DNA of 64,000 bases from Bacillota bacterium (lineage in GTDB: Bacteria > Bacillota > Clostridia > Christensenellales > UMGS416): positions 62,001 through 126,000 of the forward strand of contig JAEYRH010000003.1 of NCBI GenBank assembly GCA_023435705.1, read 5' to 3'. The stretch's first letter is position 1, and each line of letters starts with the position of its first letter. The position numbers were made by a program, and so were the translations under genes. This document shows, in pieces, positions 1-8,721 of the stretch. The notes beneath the pieces were generated by a model. The model ran no database searches, was not told the origin of the DNA, and saw nothing but the letters and a program-made list of their open reading frames with translations.

Positions 1-3000
1 AGTGGTGCTGGTAAACTCCAACCCAGCCACGATCATGACCGACAGCAACATCGCTGACCGCGTCTATCTGGAGCCGCTGACGCCTGAGGTGATCAAAAAT
101 ATCATCCGGCGGGAAAAGCCCGACAGCCTGCTGCCCACTCTTGGTGGCCAGACCGGCCTCAACCTTGCTGTGGAGTTGGCAGAGAGCGGCTTTCTGGACG
201 AGGCCGGGGTGAGGCTGCTGGGCACGCCGGTGGACTCGATCCACAAAGCGGAGGACCGCGATGAGTTTAAAAAGACGATGCTGGAGATCGGCGAGCCCTG
301 CATCGACAGCGTGATCGTCACCGATGTGGATGCGGCGCTGGAGTTTGGCGACCGCGTGGGCTATCCCCTGATCGTACGGCCGGCTTACACACTGGGCGGT
401 AGCGGCGGCGGCATTGCCAACGATGGCTTGGAGCTGGCGCAGATCACCTCCGACGGCCTGCGGTACTCCCGCGTGAAGCAGTGTCTGATCGAGAAGAGTG
501 TAGCCGGCTGGAAGGAAATCGAGTATGAGGTGATGCGCGACAGCAAGGGCAACTGCATCATCGTCTGCAACATGGAAAACATTGACCCGGTGGGCATCCA
601 CACCGGCGACAGCATCGTGGTGGCCCCAAGCCAGACGTTGCGCGACGCCGAATACCAGATGCTGCGCACGGCTGCCATCAACATCATCAACGCGCTGAAG
701 ATCGAGGGCGGCTGCAACGTGCAGTATGCACTGGACCCGGAGAGCATGAAATACGGCGTGATCGAGGTGAACCCCCGCGTGAGCCGCAGCTCGGCGTTGG
801 CGAGCAAGGCCACCGGCTACCCGATCGCCAAGGTGGCCACGAAAATCGCCATCGGCTATGGGCTGGATGAGATCAAGAACGCAGTGACCGGCAAGACCTA
901 CGCTTGCTTCGAGCCCACGCTCGATTATGTGGTTTGCAAGTTCCCCCGCTGGCCGTTTGACAAGTTCACCAAGGCTGAGAAGACGCTGGGCACCCGCATG
1001 AAAGCCACCGGCGAAGTGATGTCCATCGGCGCCAACTTCGAGCAGGCCTTTCTGAAGGCCATCCGGTCTCTTGAGCTGGGCCTTAACAGCTGCGAGTTCA
1101 AGGGTGCGACCAGCCGCAGCGATGAGGACATTGAAAAGCTGTTGCACTGGCAAAGCGATGAGCGCATCTATGTGGTCACCGAAGCGCTGCGCCGGGGTGT
1201 GACCGAACAGCACATCTTTGACATCACCAAGATCGATCAGTGGTACCTGCACAAATTCAAAAACATCGTGACCGAAGAGGAACGGGTGAAACGTGAAGGC
1301 ATCGCCTGCCTGGACGGACCCTATCTGAAAAAGCTCAAGAAGATGGGTTTCAGCGACCAGGCGCTGGCGAAGTGGACCGGAAAATCGGAGCTTGAGATCC
1401 GGGCGCTCCGCAAGGGCTTCGGCATCCTGCCCACCTATAAAATGGTGGACACCTGCGGCGCGGAGTTTGACGCGGTGAGCCCTTATTACTACTCCACCTA
1501 CGACGACGAAAATGAAGCCCGAAACTCCGGACGTAAAACCGTTGTCGTGCTGGGCTCAGGGCCCATCCGCATCGGCCAGGGCGTGGAGTTCGACTACTGC
1601 TCAGTGCACTGCATCTGGGCGCTGCGCGAGGCAGGGTATGACACCGTGATCATCAACAACAACCCCGAGACCGTGTCCACCGACTTTGACACATCAGACC
1701 GGCTCTACTTCGAACCATTGACCGCAGAGGACATGTGGAACGTGCTGGAGCTGGAGCAGCCGGAGGGTGTTGTGGTGCAGTTCGGCGGCCAGACGGCGAT
1801 CAAGCTGGCCAAGTATGTCGAACAGATGGGCTACCGAATTATCGGTACACAATTGAAAGACATCAACGCTGCTGAAGACCGCGAGGAGTTTGACGCTCTC
1901 CTTGAACGCACCGGCATCGCCCGCCCGAAGGGTGAGACGGTGTTCACTTCGGAGCAGGCCCTTGCAGCCGCCAACCGATTGGGTTACCCGGTGCTGGTGC
2001 GCCCCAGCTATGTGCTGGGCGGCCAGGGTATGGAAATCGCCTGGAGCGACAGCGACATCGCCGAATACATGTCCATCATCAACATCAATGAGCAGGAGCA
2101 CCCGATCCTGGTGGACAAATACCTACTGGGCAAGGAAATCGAGGTGGACGCCATTTGCGACGGGCAGGATATGCTGATCCCCGGCATCATGGAGCACATT
2201 GAGCGGGCAGGTATCCACTCCGGCGACTCGATTTCCGTCTATCCGGCCTTCTCGATCACCGAGCGCATCAAGCAGAAGATCATCGACACGACCGAAATGC
2301 TCTGCAAAGAACTCAACGTGGTGGGCATGATCAACATCCAGTTTATCATCTACAACGACGATCTCTACATCATCGAGGTGAACCCCCGCTCCAGCCGCAC
2401 AGTGCCCTACATCAGCAAGGTGACCGGTGTGCCGCTGATCGACTTGGCCACCCGCGCAAGCCTGGGTGAGAAGCTCAAAGACATGGGCTACGGCGCAGGG
2501 CTTTATCCGTCGCGCGGCATTTATGCGGTGAAGGTGCCTGTGTTCTCCTTTGAGAAGCTGCCCAAGCTGGAAATCAGCCTTGGGCCGGAGATGAAGTCCA
2601 CCGGAGAGGTGCTGGGCATCTCCAGGAACTTGCCGGAGGCGCTGCTGAAGGGCCTCATCGCCGCCGGGCTAAACGTGCCCCGGCGCGGCAATGTGATCCT
2701 GTCAGTCGCCAAGGCCGACAAGCCCGCCGCCACCCGCCTGGGTGAGGATCTGGCGAGCCTGGGTTACAACCTCTTTGCCACACCGGGCACCGCCCACGAA
2801 TTGAACGCCAACTATGTGCCGGCCAGCGTTTTGGGCCACTTCTCCGATCACTCACCTAATGTGGCCGACCTGCTGCGGCAGGGCAAGGTGCAGCTGATCA
2901 TCGACACACCCACCCGTGGCCGTGACGCCGAGCGCAACGGCTTCAAGCTGCGGCGCATGGCTGTGGAATACAAGGTGCCCTGCCTCACCAGTGTGGACAC

Positions 3001-3082
3001 CGCCGAGGCGCTGGTGCGGGGATTGAAGCTCAATGAAGGCGACAGCGACATTGTGCCGCTGGGGTTGCATGATTTGGACTAA
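1..3082 (+). CDS. carB: Carbamoyl-phosphate synthase large subunit, 5' partial
   Basis: Makes carbamoyl phosphate from bicarbonate, ATP and ammonia supplied by the glutaminase subunit CarA; first step of pyrimidine (and arginine) synthesis in the cytoplasm. About 1026 residues are visible, against roughly 1060-1075 for the family, so about 45 N-terminal residues lie left of the window; the first codon here is an internal GTG. Seen in order: first ATP-grasp half (LPTLGGQTGLNLA near residue 45, AEDRDEF, RPAYTLGGSGGG), oligomerisation region, second ATP-grasp half (VVVLGSGPIRIGQG, VVQFGGQTAIKLA, RPSYVLGGQGME), and a C-terminal MGS-type allosteric domain over about the last 130 residues (FATPGTA, then the TP-rich segment IIDTPTRG). 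pyrK and pyrD follow on the same strand, which supports a pyrimidine rather than arginine role. Identification is secure. Confidence 0.98.
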   Translation, partial: VVLVNSNPATIMTDSNIADRVYLEPLTPEVIKNIIRREKPDSLLPTLGGQTGLNLAVELAESGFLDEAGVRLLGTPVDSIHKAEDRDEFKKTMLEIGEPCIDSVIVTDVDAALEFGDRVGYPLIVRPAYTLGGSGGGIANDGLELAQITSDGLRYSRVKQCLIEKSVAGWKEIEYEVMRDSKGNCIIVCNMENIDPVGIHTGDSIVVAPSQTLRDAEYQMLRTAAINIINALKIEGGCNVQYALDPESMKYGVIEVNPRVSRSSALASKATGYPIAKVATKIAIGYGLDEIKNAVTGKTYACFEPTLDYVVCKFPRWPFDKFTKAEKTLGTRMKATGEVMSIGANFEQAFLKAIRSLELGLNSCEFKGATSRSDEDIEKLLHWQSDERIYVVTEALRRGVTEQHIFDITKIDQWYLHKFKNIVTEEERVKREGIACLDGPYLKKLKKMGFSDQALAKWTGKSELEIRALRKGFGILPTYKMVDTCGAEFDAVSPYYYSTYDDENEARNSGRKTVVVLGSGPIRIGQGVEFDYCSVHCIWALREAGYDTVIINNNPETVSTDFDTSDRLYFEPLTAEDMWNVLELEQPEGVVVQFGGQTAIKLAKYVEQMGYRIIGTQLKDINAAEDREEFDALLERTGIARPKGETVFTSEQALAAANRLGYPVLVRPSYVLGGQGMEIAWSDSDIAEYMSIININEQEHPILVDKYLLGKEIEVDAICDGQDMLIPGIMEHIERAGIHSGDSISVYPAFSITERIKQKIIDTTEMLCKELNVVGMINIQFIIYNDDLYIIEVNPRSSRTVPYISKVTGVPLIDLATRASLGEKLKDMGYGAGLYPSRGIYAVKVPVFSFEKLPKLEISLGPEMKSTGEVLGISRNLPEALLKGLIAAGLNVPRRGNVILSVAKADKPAATRLGEDLASLGYNLFATPGTAHELNANYVPASVLGHFSDHSPNVADLLRQGKVQLIIDTPTRGRDAERNGFKLRRMAVEYKVPCLTSVDTAEALVRGLKLNEGDSDIVPLGLHDLD

Positions 3083-3094
3083 CCCTCACCCCCA

Positions 3095-3190
3095 ACCCCC
3101 TCTCCCAGTGGATTGGGAGAGGGGGTAAGATTTGATTATGGGGGCTTTGCCCCCAATCCCCCCGGTAGGGGCCGGGCTCCGTCCCGGCCC
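3095..3190. repeat. Three consecutive intergenic hairpins between carB and pyrK
   Basis: Three separate perfect inverted repeats lie in this short gap. Positions 3095-3107 pair with 3114-3126 (13 bp, C/T-rich arm), 3139-3145 pair with 3149-3155 (7 bp around TTT), and 3169-3176 pair with 3183-3190 (GGGCCGGG / CCCGGCCC). The last one recurs in inverted form near 15747-15768 and in part near 16490-16506, so this is dispersed repeat material rather than a simple terminator. No T-run follows any of them, so read-through into pyrK is likely; the stems could still protect or pause the transcript. Confidence 0.75.
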
Positions 3191-3208
3191 GTGACTTAGG
3201 AGCTCAAA

Positions 3209-3988
3209 ATGCATAACGCCACCATCCTCTCAAACACACCAGTCGCCACCGGCATCTTCGAGATGGTTCTCCGGTATGAGCCCGGCGTGGCCGATTTCCA
3301 GCCGGGTCAGTTCGCCCACGTGAAGCTGCCTTCCGGTGGCATGCTGCTGCGCCGACCAATCAGCATCAACCACATCGATGCGGAGGCCGGCACGTTCACG
3401 CTTCTTTATCAGGTAAAAGGCGAGGGCACAAAACTGCTGTCGCTGCTCAAAGAAGGCGAGCGGCTCGATGTGCTTGCGCCGCTGGGCCGCGGCTTCTGGA
3501 GGCCGGAGGGCTTGAAGAAGGCGGCGCTGGTCGGCGGCGGCATCGGTGTAGCGCCTTTGCGGATGCTCAAGGAAGCGTGGCCGGATGTGCAGTTTGACGG
3601 CTATTTGGGTTTTCGGGCGCTGGAATATGCATATCAGCTGGGCGACTTTGCAGCGCTGTGCGAAAACCTTCACCTCTGCTCCGATGACGGCACTCTGGGG
3701 GAACAGACCTTCGTGACCTGCCTGCTGGATGATAAACTTGCCGATGGCAGCTACGACGCCATTTTTGCCTGCGGCCCCACTCCGATGCTGAAGGCGCTGC
3801 AAAAAGTGCTGGACGGCAAGGGCATCCCCTGCCAGGTCTCTTTGGAGGAGCGGATGGGTTGCGGCGTGGGCGCTTGCCTGGTGTGCAACTGCAAGGTGCA
3901 GGCGGCAGGGGAGGATGGCTGGCATCATAAACGGGTCTGCAAGGATGGCCCTGTGTTTGACATTGCGGAGGTGCGGTTCGATGGGTAA
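3209..3988 (+). CDS. pyrK: Dihydroorotate dehydrogenase B electron-transfer subunit
   Basis: FAD and [2Fe-2S] subunit that passes electrons from PyrD to NAD+ in the class 1B dihydroorotate dehydrogenase complex. It has 259 residues, the usual size. The FAD-binding motif LLRRPISI is at about residues 47-54, the glycine-rich VGGGIGVAPL at 108-117, the NAD-domain signature ACGPTPML at 187-194, and the iron-sulfur ligands are C218, C223, C226 and C244 in the typical C-x4-C-x2-C-x(n)-C spacing. The ATG start has an AGGAG site six bases upstream (3198-3202). It overlaps the pyrD start by 8 bases, implying coupled translation of the two subunits. Confidence 0.96.
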   Translation: MHNATILSNTPVATGIFEMVLRYEPGVADFQPGQFAHVKLPSGGMLLRRPISINHIDAEAGTFTLLYQVKGEGTKLLSLLKEGERLDVLAPLGRGFWRPEGLKKAALVGGGIGVAPLRMLKEAWPDVQFDGYLGFRALEYAYQLGDFAALCENLHLCSDDGTLGEQTFVTCLLDDKLADGSYDAIFACGPTPMLKALQKVLDGKGIPCQVSLEERMGCGVGACLVCNCKVQAAGEDGWHHKRVCKDGPVFDIAEVRFDG

Positions 3989-4913
3989 GCCTGATCTGAA
4001 AGTGAACCTCTGCGGCGTGGAGTTTGCCACGCCTGTGATTGCCGCCTCCGGCTGCTTTGGGTTCGGACGGGAATACGCCGAATATTTCAGCTTGTCAAAG
4101 CTGGGCGGCATCTCAGTGAAGGGACTCACACCGGAGCCCCGCGAGGGCAACGACCCATCCCGCATCGCCGAGACGGCCAGCGGCATGCTCAATGCCGTGG
4201 GCCTGCAGAACCCTGGCATCGACGCGTTCCTGGAGCATGAGCTGCCCTGGCTCAAGGCTCAAGGCGCCCGCATCATCGCCAACATCGCCGGTAAGACTGT
4301 GGAAGAATACATGATGATGGCCCGTAAGCTTCGCAATTCGGGTGTGGACATGGTGGAGCTGAACATCTCCTGCCCCAATGTGAAAGAGGGCGGCGTGGCC
4401 TTCGGCGCAAGACCCGACAGCATTTATAAGGTCGTGAACGCCGTGCGGCCTCACTGCGCCCAGCCATTGATGGTGAAACTGTCGCCGAACACGCTAGATA
4501 TCGCCGAAAACGCCCAGGCCGCCGAAGCAGGCGGGGCTGATGCCATCTCACTTATCAACACATTGACCGGCATGGCAATCGATGTGGACAAACGCCGCCC
4601 GGTGCTTGGCAATGTGACCGGCGGCCTTTCCGGCCCAGCCATCAAGCCCATTGCGCTTCGCATGGTTTGGCAGGCGGCAAAAGCGGTCAGCATCCCGGTG
4701 ATTGGCATGGGCGGCATCATGACCGGCACCGACGCTGTGGAGTTTCTGATGGTGGGAGCCAGCGCCGTGCAGGTGGGCACGGCCAATCTGATTGACCCGA
4801 TGGCCTGCGTGAACATCACCGAGGGCATCGAGCAGTATATGGGGTATCATGACATCCAATCGGTAAAGGAACTTGTCGGATCCCTCAAGCTGGCATGGAG
4901 TGAACACCATTGA
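3981..4913 (+). CDS. pyrD: Dihydroorotate dehydrogenase, class 1B catalytic subunit
   Basis: Oxidises dihydroorotate to orotate with FMN. I place the start at 3981 (MGKPDLKVN, 310 residues), because this matches family length and lies inside the end of pyrK; the open frame extends further upstream but that stretch is pyrK sequence in another frame. Seen: ASGCFGFG near residue 22, the catalytic loop NISCPNVK with C131 (cysteine as active-site base marks class 1), VKLSPN, and the FMN phosphate-binding ending IGMGGIMTG and VGASAVQVGT. Pairing with PyrK makes it an NAD-dependent class 1B enzyme. Last gene of the pyr cluster in this window; the next gene is on the opposite strand. Confidence 0.97.
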   Translation: MGKPDLKVNLCGVEFATPVIAASGCFGFGREYAEYFSLSKLGGISVKGLTPEPREGNDPSRIAETASGMLNAVGLQNPGIDAFLEHELPWLKAQGARIIANIAGKTVEEYMMMARKLRNSGVDMVELNISCPNVKEGGVAFGARPDSIYKVVNAVRPHCAQPLMVKLSPNTLDIAENAQAAEAGGADAISLINTLTGMAIDVDKRRPVLGNVTGGLSGPAIKPIALRMVWQAAKAVSIPVIGMGGIMTGTDAVEFLMVGASAVQVGTANLIDPMACVNITEGIEQYMGYHDIQSVKELVGSLKLAWSEHH

Positions 4914-4922
4914 TTTCTTTGC

Positions 4923-5654
4923 CTAATCCGGCCGCCGCCTGATGTTGTCCCAAAGATCATAATTCTGGGTATTCTGGATCGCCCGGAACATGTGGATGTC
5001 TGCCTCCGGGCAGAGCCCCTTCAGATGCTTGACCAATTCCTTCATCTCTTGCCGCTTGGTGTGGCCGCAGGCCGGGCAGGCGTTGTGTGCCACCGGCAGG
5101 TTGAGGCGCCTTGCGGCGTTCACGATGTGGTTTTCCTCCAGATAGACCATTGGGCGGATCTGCACCATGTCGGTGCGGTCCATCCACGTCACCGGCGAAA
5201 ACACCCTGAGGCGGCTCTCATAGAGCATGCTCATCAGCAGCGTTTCGATCAAATCGTCCCGATGGTGGCCCAACGCGATTTTATTGCAGCCATGCTGTTT
5301 TGCAAGCTCATTCAAAGACCCTCTGCGCATCTTGGCGCACAGCGAGCAGGGGTTACTTTCCTTTCTTGTTTCAAAAATCACGTGGCCGATGTTGCTGAGC
5401 TTGATGAAAAGCTCCACACCGATGGCTTCGCAATGCCTCAGAATCGGTTCCGGATTCAGGTCGCCGAAGCCCAGGTCAATCATGCCGCCGCAGAGCTCGA
5501 AAGGGTAATCAGAAAACCGCCGGTATTCGGCCAGCGCCGTGAGCAGCAGCAGGCTGTCTTTGCCGCCGGAAACTCCGACCATCACACGGTCGCCAGCTTT
5601 GATCATTTGAAAATCCTGATCTGCCCGGCGGAGCAGGCTCAATACTTTTTTCAT
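4923..5654 (-). CDS. TtcA-like PP-loop ATPase (tRNA thiolation family)
   Basis: A 243-residue adenine-nucleotide alpha hydrolase of the TtcA/TtuA type, which in characterised members activates tRNA with ATP and inserts sulfur. The PP-loop SGGKDS is at residues 29-34. Cysteine pairs CSLC (103-106) and CPAC (193-196) flank the GHHRDDLIET segment (129-138), the arrangement that binds an iron-sulfur cluster in TtcA. Two-thiocytidine synthesis at tRNA position 32 is the closest guess, but Bacillota carry several TtcA-like paralogs with unassigned targets, so I give no symbol. Its ATG has an AGGAGG site (minus-strand, 5661-5666) and its own promoter at 5678-5707. It ends 9 bases from pyrD, convergently. 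Confidence 0.85.
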   Translation of the reverse strand: MKKVLSLLRRADQDFQMIKAGDRVMVGVSGGKDSLLLLTALAEYRRFSDYPFELCGGMIDLGFGDLNPEPILRHCEAIGVELFIKLSNIGHVIFETRKESNPCSLCAKMRRGSLNELAKQHGCNKIALGHHRDDLIETLLMSMLYESRLRVFSPVTWMDRTDMVQIRPMVYLEENHIVNAARRLNLPVAHNACPACGHTKRQEMKELVKHLKGLCPEADIHMFRAIQNTQNYDLWDNIRRRPD

Positions 5655-5677
5655 GAAAGCCTCCTGAGGATAGGAGC

Positions 5678-5707
5678 ATTATATCGGGTAAATGGTTGTT
5701 GGTGCAA
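5678..5707 (-). promoter_or_regulatory. Sigma-A-type promoter of the TtcA-like gene
   Basis: On the minus strand, TTGCAC (5702-5707) is followed after 18 bases by a perfect TATAAT (5678-5683). It lies about 25 bases upstream of the start codon, leaving a very short leader that contains the AGGAGG site. It is divergent from the promoter at 5774-5802. Confidence 0.65.
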
Positions 5708-5773
5708 GGCAGGGAAGAAGTGTGTTTCCTCATTTTCCCATCTGTAAACAATCGATGAATTGCCCTCAAAAGG

Positions 5774-5802
5774 TTTACCATCGGCACAATGCATTCTATA
5801 AT
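5774..5802 (+). promoter_or_regulatory. Sigma-A-type promoter of the leucine-rich-repeat gene
   Basis: TTTACC (5774-5779), a 17-base spacer and a perfect TATAAT (5797-5802). Transcription would begin near 5809, so the upstream ATG at 5815 would be almost leaderless, which is one reason for preferring the TTG start at 5833. Confidence 0.75.
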
Positions 5803-5832
5803 AGAGAAATACCAATGCGAGGTGAAGCCCTT

Positions 5833-8034
5833 TTGAAGAAACAAATGAAAAAACTGACCGCCATTTTCGCGGTAACGATGCTGCTCCTTTCGGTTGCACA
5901 GGCTCCAGCGCTGGCCGCGCCGGCTGAGGCTGTCGTCCCAGATGAATACCTGAAACAAGCGCTGGTCGAGGCCGGTGTGGACAAAAACAACGACGAAAAG
6001 ATTGCCGTGGAGGAGTTAAACTCCTTTGCAGAGCCGCTCATACTGACCAACAAGGGCGTGTCAGACCTGACCGGCCTGGAAAACTGCACCAATGTGCCGG
6101 AGCTGGATGTGAGCATCAATGATGTGGCTGACATCACGCCACTCAAAAAGCTGGCGAAGCTGCAAAAGCTGGATATCAGTTACAACCATGTGCGCGACCT
6201 GTCGCCATTGGCAGAGCTCACGGCGCTCACGGTGTTGAAAATTTCTCAAAACACGCCTGACAGCCTTGCACCGCTGAAAGGCCTCACGGAGCTCACCGCC
6301 CTGGAAGCCGCTGGCATTGGCGTGGCGGACATTTCTCCGCTCTCCGATCTCAAAAAACTCACGTCGCTTCAGTTAAGCGGCAATGGCATATCAGATATTG
6401 CCGCGCTTTCCAAAATGACGATGATGGATGAGCTTTGGCTTAGTGACAACGCCATTGCCGACATTTCACCGCTGGCACCCCTGAAGTCTTTGACGCTGTT
6501 GGATGTATCCGGCAACCAAATTGCTACCCTGAATGCCGTCAGCAGCATGACCAAACTGGAATACTTTACGGCATATGGCAACCCCTTTGCAGACATTTCT
6601 GCGCTGAGCGGCCTTCCGGCGCTGACGGAGGTCAATATCTCCAACACCGGTGTGGTGGATCTGAGCCCGCTGGCAGGCCTCAATGCCCTCACTGCCATCT
6701 GGGCGGATGATACTGAAGTTGCCGACCTGTCGCCTGTGTCAGGCCTTATCAAGCTTACGGCAATTTCAGTGGAAAACACACAGGTGGAAAGCCTCGCGGC
6801 GCTCAAAAACCTGAAAGCTCTTGAATCCCTGAGCTGCGCCGGGGCCGGCGTGCAAGACATTTCTGCGCTTTCCGGGCTTACGGAAATGGCAATTCTGAAC
6901 CTTTCGGGCAATGTCATTGAGGACATTTCCCCTTTGGCTGGCATGACGAAGCTCGGCGAGCTTTACCTTGCCGGTAACGGCTTTACTGACCTGACCGCTC
7001 TGAAAGGCATGGCGGATCTTGCGGTGCTGGATGTTTCAAGCAACGCCATTGAGGACATTGCTCCGATTGCTGGCCTGACGTCTCTGGTGAACCTGGATAT
7101 CTCTGTCAACGGTGTTACAGATCTTTCCCCTTTGACGGTTCTCACCAGTTTGTCTGATCTGCGGGCTGGAAACAACCTGATCCTGGATGTCTCGGCTCTC
7201 AAAAACCTGACCGGCCTGAGGAGCCTGGTGCTGGACGACAATGAGATCACCAATCTCTCGGTGCTCACGGGCATGACTTCCTTGATGCAGCTGTCTGTTG
7301 CCGGCAATCAGATTGCCGACATGACGCCTGTTGCCTCCCTTGAGTCACTGGGCTATCTAGACATCAGCCGCACCGGTACGGCCAACATCGGCTTTTTGTC
7401 TTCGCTGCCGGGGCTCACAATCCTGCTGGCAAGCCAATGCGGCATCACAGACATCTTGCCGCTGGCTGACCTGCAGGACTTGAGCTATATTGATCTATCC
7501 CGCAATGAGATCTCCACGCTGGATCCGCTCCACGGCATGCAGCTGACTGCTCTGGATGTGAGCTATAATCAACTGGATACACTGGCGCCGCTGAGCGCGA
7601 CAGATTTTCAGGTGGAAGGCTTGTTCTACCTGAATGCAGCCGGAAACGGCATTGACTTTGAGGGAGACACGCAGGACAGTGTGATCCTCAAGGACTTTCA
7701 ATCGGTATACGGCAACTTGTCTGTGGTTGGAGATGAAGCCGTGAATGGCTTCAACCTGGTTCGCACGGTTTGGAGCGGCGCTGAGGATGGCAAGGATTGG
7801 CCAGAGGGAAAGCCGATGAGCTATATCGTCACCGGCCCAAAAGCCGAAGGTGAACCCATTGGCACAGAGGATCCCGATCTGCAGACCGGCGGTGAGGCTG
7901 AGCCCAATATTCCCGCTAAGGATACGGCGCCTGTGGCAGTGATCGTGATCATCCTTCTCGCGGTGCTCGTGATCGGCGGCGCTCTGGTGATGCTCTTTCT
8001 CAAGGCTTCCAAGAACAAACCGAATGGAAAATAG
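5833..8034 (+). CDS. Secreted, membrane-anchored leucine-rich-repeat protein
   Basis: A 733-residue surface protein of the internalin-like LRR class. The start is taken at TTG 5833 because GAGGTG (5819-5824) sits 8 bases upstream; the frame is open further 5'. Order of parts: signal peptide (KKLTAIFAVTMLLLSVAQAPALAAP), a short helical cap with an acidic loop (DKNNDEKIAVEEL), about 25 tandem 22-residue LRRs of the pattern LxxLxxLxLSxNxIxDISPL, a non-repeat region of about 120 residues, an acidic linker, and one membrane segment (VAVIVIILLAVLVIGGALVMLFL) with a basic tail. There is no LPXTG motif, so anchoring is by the helix. Such proteins usually bind other proteins or glycans; the ligand is unknown. 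It is monocistronic, with its own promoter and a strong terminator. Confidence 0.85.
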   Translation: MKKQMKKLTAIFAVTMLLLSVAQAPALAAPAEAVVPDEYLKQALVEAGVDKNNDEKIAVEELNSFAEPLILTNKGVSDLTGLENCTNVPELDVSINDVADITPLKKLAKLQKLDISYNHVRDLSPLAELTALTVLKISQNTPDSLAPLKGLTELTALEAAGIGVADISPLSDLKKLTSLQLSGNGISDIAALSKMTMMDELWLSDNAIADISPLAPLKSLTLLDVSGNQIATLNAVSSMTKLEYFTAYGNPFADISALSGLPALTEVNISNTGVVDLSPLAGLNALTAIWADDTEVADLSPVSGLIKLTAISVENTQVESLAALKNLKALESLSCAGAGVQDISALSGLTEMAILNLSGNVIEDISPLAGMTKLGELYLAGNGFTDLTALKGMADLAVLDVSSNAIEDIAPIAGLTSLVNLDISVNGVTDLSPLTVLTSLSDLRAGNNLILDVSALKNLTGLRSLVLDDNEITNLSVLTGMTSLMQLSVAGNQIADMTPVASLESLGYLDISRTGTANIGFLSSLPGLTILLASQCGITDILPLADLQDLSYIDLSRNEISTLDPLHGMQLTALDVSYNQLDTLAPLSATDFQVEGLFYLNAAGNGIDFEGDTQDSVILKDFQSVYGNLSVVGDEAVNGFNLVRTVWSGAEDGKDWPEGKPMSYIVTGPKAEGEPIGTEDPDLQTGGEAEPNIPAKDTAPVAVIVIILLAVLVIGGALVMLFLKASKNKPNGK

Positions 8035-8070
8035 CTTTCCATCAATACATTAAGCTTGTCAAGACCATGC

Positions 8071-8100
8071 AAAAGGCAGCGCCATCGGCGCTGCCTTTTT
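8071..8100. terminator. Bidirectional intrinsic terminator
   Basis: A perfect 13-bp stem: 8071-8083 (AAAAGGCAGCGCC) pairs with 8087-8099 around the loop ATC. It has T-tracts on both strands (TTTTT after the right arm, and AAAA on the left arm, which is TTTT on the minus strand). It sits between the convergent LRR and ArsR-like genes and can end both transcripts. Confidence 0.92.
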
Positions 8101-8119
8101 GTGAGCTGGTTTCACCGGA

Positions 8120-8395
8120 TCATTCGAACAGCGATTTGATCAGGTCTCTGGAGTCGTTGTCCACAACCTCATAGAAAATCTCCTGGCCGCTGCGGTGCCC
8201 CTGGATGATGCCGGCGGTCTTGAGCTTTGCCAGATGGGCAGACACACTCGGCTGGGGGATGCCCAGCGATTCCTGGATCGTCGTCACATTGCGGGCCTGG
8301 CTCATCAGGTCTTGCACGATGCGCAGCCTGTGGGGGTGGGAAAGCGCCTTCAGCTTGTCGGACAGAACAACCACGCGGTCCATTTCCTTGGTCAT
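8120..8395 (-). CDS. ArsR-family winged-helix transcription regulator
   Basis: A 91-residue HTH_5 DNA-binding repressor. The core LSDKLKALSHPHRLRIVQDLM, then TTIQESLGIPQPSVSAHLAKLKTAGII (recognition helix) and a wing GHRSGQEIFYEV, are standard. The start is at 8395, preceded by AGAGGTGA with a short spacer; an in-frame ATG at 8413 lies before that site and is less likely. It lacks the ELCVCDL-type metal motif and has no cysteine, so it is probably not a classical arsenic or cadmium sensor. It is divergent from the Gfo/Idh operon at 8722 and may control it; that is inference from position only. Confidence 0.88.
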   Translation of the reverse strand: MTKEMDRVVVLSDKLKALSHPHRLRIVQDLMSQARNVTTIQESLGIPQPSVSAHLAKLKTAGIIQGHRSGQEIFYEVVDNDSRDLIKSLFE

Positions 8396-8721
8396 ACGTT
8401 TCACCTCTTGCATTCACCCGGCTATATGCCATGATTGTGTCGTTTGCATAGTTAATATTGCACATTCGCCAGCTTTTCATACCTGCATCATGCATATTTT
8501 TTTATGTATATATCATGCCGGATTTATGCGCGAAGATATATATATCACACGGTTGCCCAAAAGGCAAACTCTATTTGCCGATTTCTGTCGATTTCGGCGA
8601 AATGGTCAATTATTACAGAATATTTTGTATGATAGCGACCAGTATCGTTCACGTTTTGTTTGGAATTCAAATCCAGTTGGCAGTGGTGTATAATGATGGC
8701 AACTATTCCAAGGAGGAACTC
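8396..8721. other. Divergent intergenic region
   Basis: About 325 bases without a gene, AT-rich between 8440 and 8660. It must hold the promoters of the ArsR-like gene (minus) and of the operon beginning at 8722 (plus). I could place only the plus-strand one with any support. There are several short AT-rich partial dyads (for example around 8487-8520) but none that I can call an operator. Confidence 0.6.
8666..8694 (+). promoter_or_regulatory. Candidate promoter of the Gfo/Idh operon
   Basis: A perfect TATAAT at 8689-8694; a weak -35 (TTCAAA, 8666-8671) lies 17 bases upstream. The start codon at 8722 follows with AGGAGG at 8711-8716. Confidence 0.5.
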
